Below, in pieces: positions 59,117 through 64,000 of a stretch of DNA of 64,000 nt. The notes beneath the pieces were generated by a model, which did not search any database, was not told where the DNA came from, and saw nothing but the letters and a program-made list of their open reading frames with translations. Source of the DNA: Brachypodius melanocephalos (Eukaryota > Chordata > Aves > Passeriformes > Pycnonotidae); the NCBI GenBank assembly GCA_013398615.1, contig VZSR01003807.1:844944-908943 (forward strand), read 5' to 3'. Both the position numbers and the translations under genes were made by a program. Position 1 is the stretch's first letter. Every line of letters begins with the position of its first letter.

Positions 59117-61945
59117 TAGAAACATAAGCAAAAGTATCATCTGTTCAGAAAATAGCTCCCTTATCTAACTGTGATGCAGACAGTGTGTCTACATAGGTGT
59201 CAGTGGCACAAATTCCATTTGCTTGCGTCTGATCAGGTGAGGCAGGAATATGAACAGCAGATTTTCAGAACCAAAGATGTCTTGAAAGTGGCTTGATCAG
59301 CTACCTGGGTATTAAGCCACAGCCTATCCAAATGCCAAGAGAGCTGTTAAATATTTCTTCCATTTCTTCCATCAATTAACACTACCTTGGATTTCCCCAC
59401 GGGCAGATGGCCATACCACCCAAACCCAGCTTGAAACCTCCTGCAGCCCTTACACCCAGACTTCCACCCAGATCCCAGGCCTTTCCTTCCCTCCAAAATT
59501 AAAGTTCTGTCTCTCTGCTTCAGCAGCTCCTGCCTGAGGCACACTGCCTGGCTGCTGCCAGTGAAGCTCTGAGACTGGAGTGGATGGCGAACAGAGCTCC
59601 TTTCTGCTTCTGCACTCCTGGGATGAAATGCCCCATTTTCAAACTCAGACAATGAAGTTCAGCACCCTGACCCTGCAACACATTCCTCAAGTGTCTTTTA
59701 GATTAGTAAAACAGGTATTTAGGAACCAGTGCACTCATTTGAATGTTCAGACACAGTAATTTGGCACCTGGTCCTGATTTGAAAACTGGGTCAACTGTTA
59801 TTTTCTCCTCTGATCTGCCTCCTTTCACTGGTGACAGTCAGCAAAAACTACTTTTCTAATCTGAGTCAGTCTTGCAGATTTAATAGGGCAGAACATCAGC
59901 ACCTATATTGGAGAATTACTATCTGTGGGGCTGGAAAACTATGTGGTTCATCCTATTGAAAAGGTAGGATCTCAGCAGCCTTTGCAGAATTACATCCTGA
60001 GATATACGACAGTTCTCCCAATAAACAGATGTGTCCAGTGTGTCAATAGGCATAATTTGCATTGTCCCCTGAGCAGATGCTCAGGTAAAAGACTATATGG
60101 AGGGCAGCTGGGAACACTGAAAAGGGGATTTTATTATATTTTTGTGTCAGTCCTGTACACAGAATTGCCCACAACCAGTAAGCTTGGGATGATTTTGATT
60201 TAGAAACTGCCAAACTGAGAGCTGTTCACGTCAAGTTTCCGTTCACTAGAACAAAATGAAAAGTCTGCAAATCCATGTTAACTCACATTGATCAACTACA
60301 CAGAAAAACCATGATCAAGCTGGGCTCAGTGTTTTATTAGGCTGTGCCAGTCCCAAATCATGGCCCACTCCATGAGAAGGGACAACTGAGGCAGGAGAGC
60401 AAATCAGAGCACCTTCAGAGTCTCGATGCCTTTGCACTGGTGAGATCATGGTACCCCCAACTCAGCTTGTCTCACCTGAAGGTGCCACAGCCCTGGGTGA
60501 ACACACAAGCACCATCACCAAGCCCAGGTGGGGTCTTCAACACAGAGGCTGCTTGGGAACTCAAGAGGCAGCCTAGTATCCAGTCACATCTTTTTAGCCT
60601 GATTCATAAATCACAGCTTCCTAGACATAATTGGTGGGAGTAATATAATTGTACCCAGCCCCTCTGGATGCAATTACAGGTTATTGTCTGTAGCAAATCA
60701 TTCCCTCTGTGTCATCTTGTGTGAACTCCTGCCAGTTAACCTTCATCCCAGCCCAAACTTTCTGTAAACATGAGATCATCTTTTCCACCACACCAGCAAC
60801 ACCAACTGTAGTGAAAACACCCCACTAGGTTTCAGCCCCATGCTGCAGACACCACTTTTGGTGTTTGCTGGCTGACCCTCAGGGACACTTGAAGTCTCTG
60901 GGATCTCACAAAGGAAAGTGATGGAGGTGACTGGCACTTGACTGGCTTGATTGTAGCTTTGGGTGTTGTCATGAGCTGATTGCAGTGCCCTTGCCCTGGC
61001 CTCTGTTTTTCTCAGCATGCTGGACACACTTTAATTCAGATTCTCATTTATACTTGGTGTTTCAGTATAACCCTGCAAAATTCAAGTTCCTGTTCTGAGC
61101 AGCATGGTGCATGTTTATGGTGATAAGTCCAAAGACACTCATCAACAGATGCTTGTTGCTGAGGCTGACAAATGATGTCTGAGATCATAGACTGTGTTTT
61201 GGCTATGGGTTTTTTTAAGTCTCAATTCAAGACAATTTTTTTGCCCATTCCAAAGCACAGCTGAACTACCAGAGGGACTCATGCTTAGCTTGGATGTATT
61301 TACTATCAAGTGTATTATTACAGCTCTCCTTTTTCTAAGTTGACTGACCCTGTGCATTTCCCTTGCAACAATTTTGGAAAGAGATGCTCGGGGGAACAGG
61401 AGTTCCTCAGTGCTCTAGTGAGACTGATCTATCTCCGAGCCCTGTTTAAGAAAAGTTACCCTGAAGACTCCTATGGTATTGGCAGAGGCTGGCTCCAGCA
61501 GTGTGTCATGCTAGCCATCCTCTCCCAATGATAGGGCCAAAGCAGGGAGCTGTGAGGGCCAGCTGCATGGCCAAGGACTTTCAGCTAGTCATATCAGGAT
61601 TTCTCCAGCCACACACAGAACTGGAAAAGTAACGAACACTGTGTCAGCATACAGAATGGTTAAGTCTTCCAGAGAGTTTGTACAATTTTATGATCCTGCT
61701 AATAAAACACAGGGGCTTGACCTATTTCACATTGATTCTTCTTTTCCTTACTGCTTCTTCTACACTTTTCTTATCAGCTGTTCCTCCCATAAATGCTGTT
61801 GCTGAAGCAGTGAAGTTTTTCCATTAAAAAAAAATTCACTATTATTTCTACAGCCTGACCAGGCTCCTCTGTTTTTTACACTGTGCCCCACTAGGAACTG
61901 GGAGGATGAGCTCCACGGCAGGACCCCCACTTCAAAAGCACTGGG
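59117..61945. other. non-coding stretch, nothing recognised
   Basis: No gene is seen. Frames reach about 100 codons (59347-59652 minus, 60344-60643 plus) without domains. Octamer ATTTGCAT lies at 60055-60062. A TTCAGCACC word at 59659 is only half of an RE1 site. Confidence 0.5.
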
Positions 61946-61979
61946 ATGCGCGTGTGCATGAGCATGTGTGTGTGTGCAG
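61946..61979. repeat. alternating purine-pyrimidine GT tract
   Basis: GCGCGTGTGCATGAGCATGT followed by GTGTGTGTGC gives about 34 bp of nearly alternating purine and pyrimidine, a sequence type able to form Z-DNA. It lies just upstream of a CNE-like block and a C-rich run (62065-62076). Confidence 0.7.
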
Positions 61980-62009
61980 AAAGGGAATGCGAGAGGGAGA
62001 GAATGTGTG

Positions 62010-62330
62010 TGTCCCCAGTTTAATTAGAAAATTTAATTGGATGGAGTTTGGGTCATTTTTTTCTCCCCCCCCCTCCCCGCTTTAGAGCTGGCTGCAATAA
62101 ACAGACTTTTCTCTTTCCCTTTCATCCTTCAGTGGTTTGTAGTTCTGCATCTGCTCTGCTGGCATTGTCTCTGCTAACGGCCATACCGATCAGGAAGCCA
62201 GAGCCAGGAGGCAAATGAAGGGACTGCATTGATACCGCTGATCACTGAGCCCCACATAACTGGCAACTGTTTCTGTCCTTTACCTCTGGAGATGAGTTGA
62301 ACAGATTGTGTAAAATTTGGTGGCTTCCAA
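62010..62330. promoter_or_regulatory. CNE-like block
   Basis: It has TTTAATTAGAAAATTTAATT near 62019-62038 (homeodomain cores), a pyrimidine-rich run CCCCCCCCCTCCCC at 62065-62078, and CAATAAACAG (FOX-like) near 62095. The following 200 bp are low in repeats and CpG-poor. The call is inference from motifs. Confidence 0.3.
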
Positions 62331-64000
62331 AAAAGAAAGGGGGGTGGGGAAAGAGGGAGGCACATCTTACTGCCTTGGCCCTCTTGGTACCTGGTATCCA
62401 GGGGTCTGTTCAAACAACATCCTCAACACAGGAAGCAAAACTGAAAAATTCGTGGAAATGAGCAAATCCGCTGATTTCAGGGAATGTTTGTACAAAAGAG
62501 TGAGAGACTAAACACACTGCTCCTTTTTCTCTGGGGGCGGATGCTACAGGCTGAAGTCCTGCCACAGAACACTCCACCTCTCAGCTTTGGCTCTGCTGTG
62601 GCAAGAGAGCAGGCAAAGCCTTGAACCACATGCTTGAGAAAGTGCTCAGCTCGGACACAGGGGAACCAGTGCCAGGAACAGTGACTAACATTCGAAAGAG
62701 TCTGAGCATGTGGGACACTTCTCACAGATGCTGTTTTCCATTGCTCAGCAGCATCTCATCACACAGGATATGGGCCACAGTCATAAGGTGAGGTGGATAT
62801 TTGTCATCTCTACCCAGAAAAAATGGCCTGAGCAAACCAAGTGGTGGCTTTCTTGTTCTCCTCAGTTTGACTTTCAAGCAAGATAGTAAAGGTCTTCTCC
62901 CTCACCATGTTCTGCCACCTTTCTGCACGTTAGGAACTCTCCTGATGTTTGCTGTATGTTTGAGAACGCAGATAATTTTCTTGGAAGTGGATGTTTGCCC
63001 ATCCTTCTCTAGCGTAGACGAGGATTATGACAAAATAAACCTCTAAAAGAGGACAAATTTTGATGCAAACTGTTTTTTTCTCTGAATTTTAAGACAAAAG
63101 GGACAAGGTGGGCCCCTACCATATCATCCTGCTGGTTCCTCAGGTGGATCAAGTTCAAACACAAGAATTATATGGTCCACACACCCCATAATCTCTCTTT
63201 TTCTTCTTGCTTTCCCTGCCCTCCCCCAACTCCAACCACATTACACAGTCAGCCTAGGATCAAATTCAGCTTACTTGAATGTATATCATTTCCAAGTTGA
63301 AGTCTAATCTGCAGCCTTGTCCCCAGTGAGATACTCAATTTACCACTCCTGTAACTAAAGCTCATTGTTACGGCTATAATAATCAAATGTATCACTTTCC
63401 TAAAGGATACTTCTGGTCAACATTTTGAGTTTTTTAGAAAGTTCTCTATAAAACTCTTCTCTTTGTTATGTCACACGCAGGCTTCCTGCTCCATTCAACC
63501 TTTCTTTTTCTTTCTGTGTCCTATTCGTTACACCAATCTAGAGGGGAAAAAATTATATTTCCCTTAGAAGAATCAAAACTGTTCATGTCTACAAAAGAAT
63601 AACAGCATGACCAGGGGACTTACAGATCAGTGTTATCCAGATCAGCACTTAAATGGAAATCACTCTGCATGAAAAATTCACGATGCCCTCTTATCCTTTA
63701 CATGGATAATGGGGACATCTGGTTACAGCAGACAGAATCATTTTACGTACATATATATATGTATACAGAATTGTGGGCTTTAAATGTAATTCAGGCAATG
63801 ACTGACATTGCCAGAATTAGTTATTTTGGGACTATTTTGAGGAGACTAATACACCTTCCTCTATTGAAGACAAGTTCCTAATAGTAGCATTATCAAGGCA
63901 GGACAATGGGCTAGATAAGATCACTGATGAGATCCTATGATACTTGCAGGTTTTATCTGCTTCTATTTTTTAATTGAAATTTTTAATATTGATAAAAGTA
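62331..64000. other. non-coding stretch to window end
   Basis: No gene is recognised. The 3' part is AT-rich, with an ACATATATATATGT palindrome at 63749-63762. Frames up to 83 codons have no domain. Confidence 0.5.

Noticed and set aside
58944..59168. Repeated peptide in a 74-codon plus and 75-codon minus frame
   Set aside because: The repeat comes from the 24-bp minisatellite, whose unit length is a multiple of three. Not a real protein repeat.
1..64000. Bacterial-type features (operons, CRISPR arrays, phage, insertion sequences) and endogenous retroviral coding regions
   Set aside because: No direct-repeat/spacer arrays, ribosome-binding sites, operon-like gene runs or retroviral gag/pol/env motifs were seen. 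The avian CR1 pieces fix the sequence as vertebrate nuclear DNA.

Overview
This 64 kb window looks like a gene-free, non-coding stretch (intergenic or deep intronic) of a bird nuclear chromosome. The reasons are base composition near 42-45% G+C with one clear CpG-rich island, no prokaryote-style dense coding, very few interspersed repeats, and the repeats that can be named are CR1 LINE pieces. One is a 5'-truncated copy with the typical avian CR1 3' end (55068-55222, minus). One is a piece of the CR1 ORF1 coding region (about 57660-58353, plus). One is an old, decayed CR1 reverse-transcriptase region (40800-41545, minus). The ORF1 wording recalls songbird CR1 copies, but I cannot fix the species.

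No protein-coding gene, coding exon, tRNA, rRNA, snRNA or microRNA could be supported. The longest open frames (236-245 codons) are chance frames, created by a purine tract at about 6.65 kb or by GC-rich DNA at about 14.5-15.3 kb. They match no domain I recognise.

Layout: 1-3.3 kb plain; 3.35-4.08 kb CpG island, the best promoter candidate; 4.78 kb a MIR-like SINE remnant; 4.9-14.8 kb plain apart from a polypurine tract; 14.84-15.07 kb a small CpG-rich patch; 15.8-16.35 and 17.8-18.24 kb homeodomain/POU-motif-rich stretches that look like conserved non-coding elements (CNEs); 18.4-24.5 kb plain with simple repeats; 24.5-25.7 kb a long CNE-like block; 30.84-31.2 kb a CNE-like block with an inverted pair of SOX motifs; 32.6-33.0 and 34.54-34.96 kb further AT-rich CNE-like blocks; 39.0-39.85 kb a GC-rich to CNE-like block with a DR1-type nuclear receptor site; 40.8-41.5 kb old CR1; 44.8 kb a perfect 16-bp inverted repeat; 50.6-50.9 kb two small tandem repeats; 53.3 kb a tRNA-derived SINE head; 55.1 and 57.7-58.3 kb CR1 pieces; 59.05 kb a 24-bp x3 minisatellite; 61.95-62.3 kb a GT tract and a CNE-like block.

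If the window works as a unit, the most reasonable reading is a regulatory landscape around a developmental gene lying outside it. That is inference from motif content and gene absence. Conservation cannot be read from one sequence, and I found no clear evidence of a new biological system.
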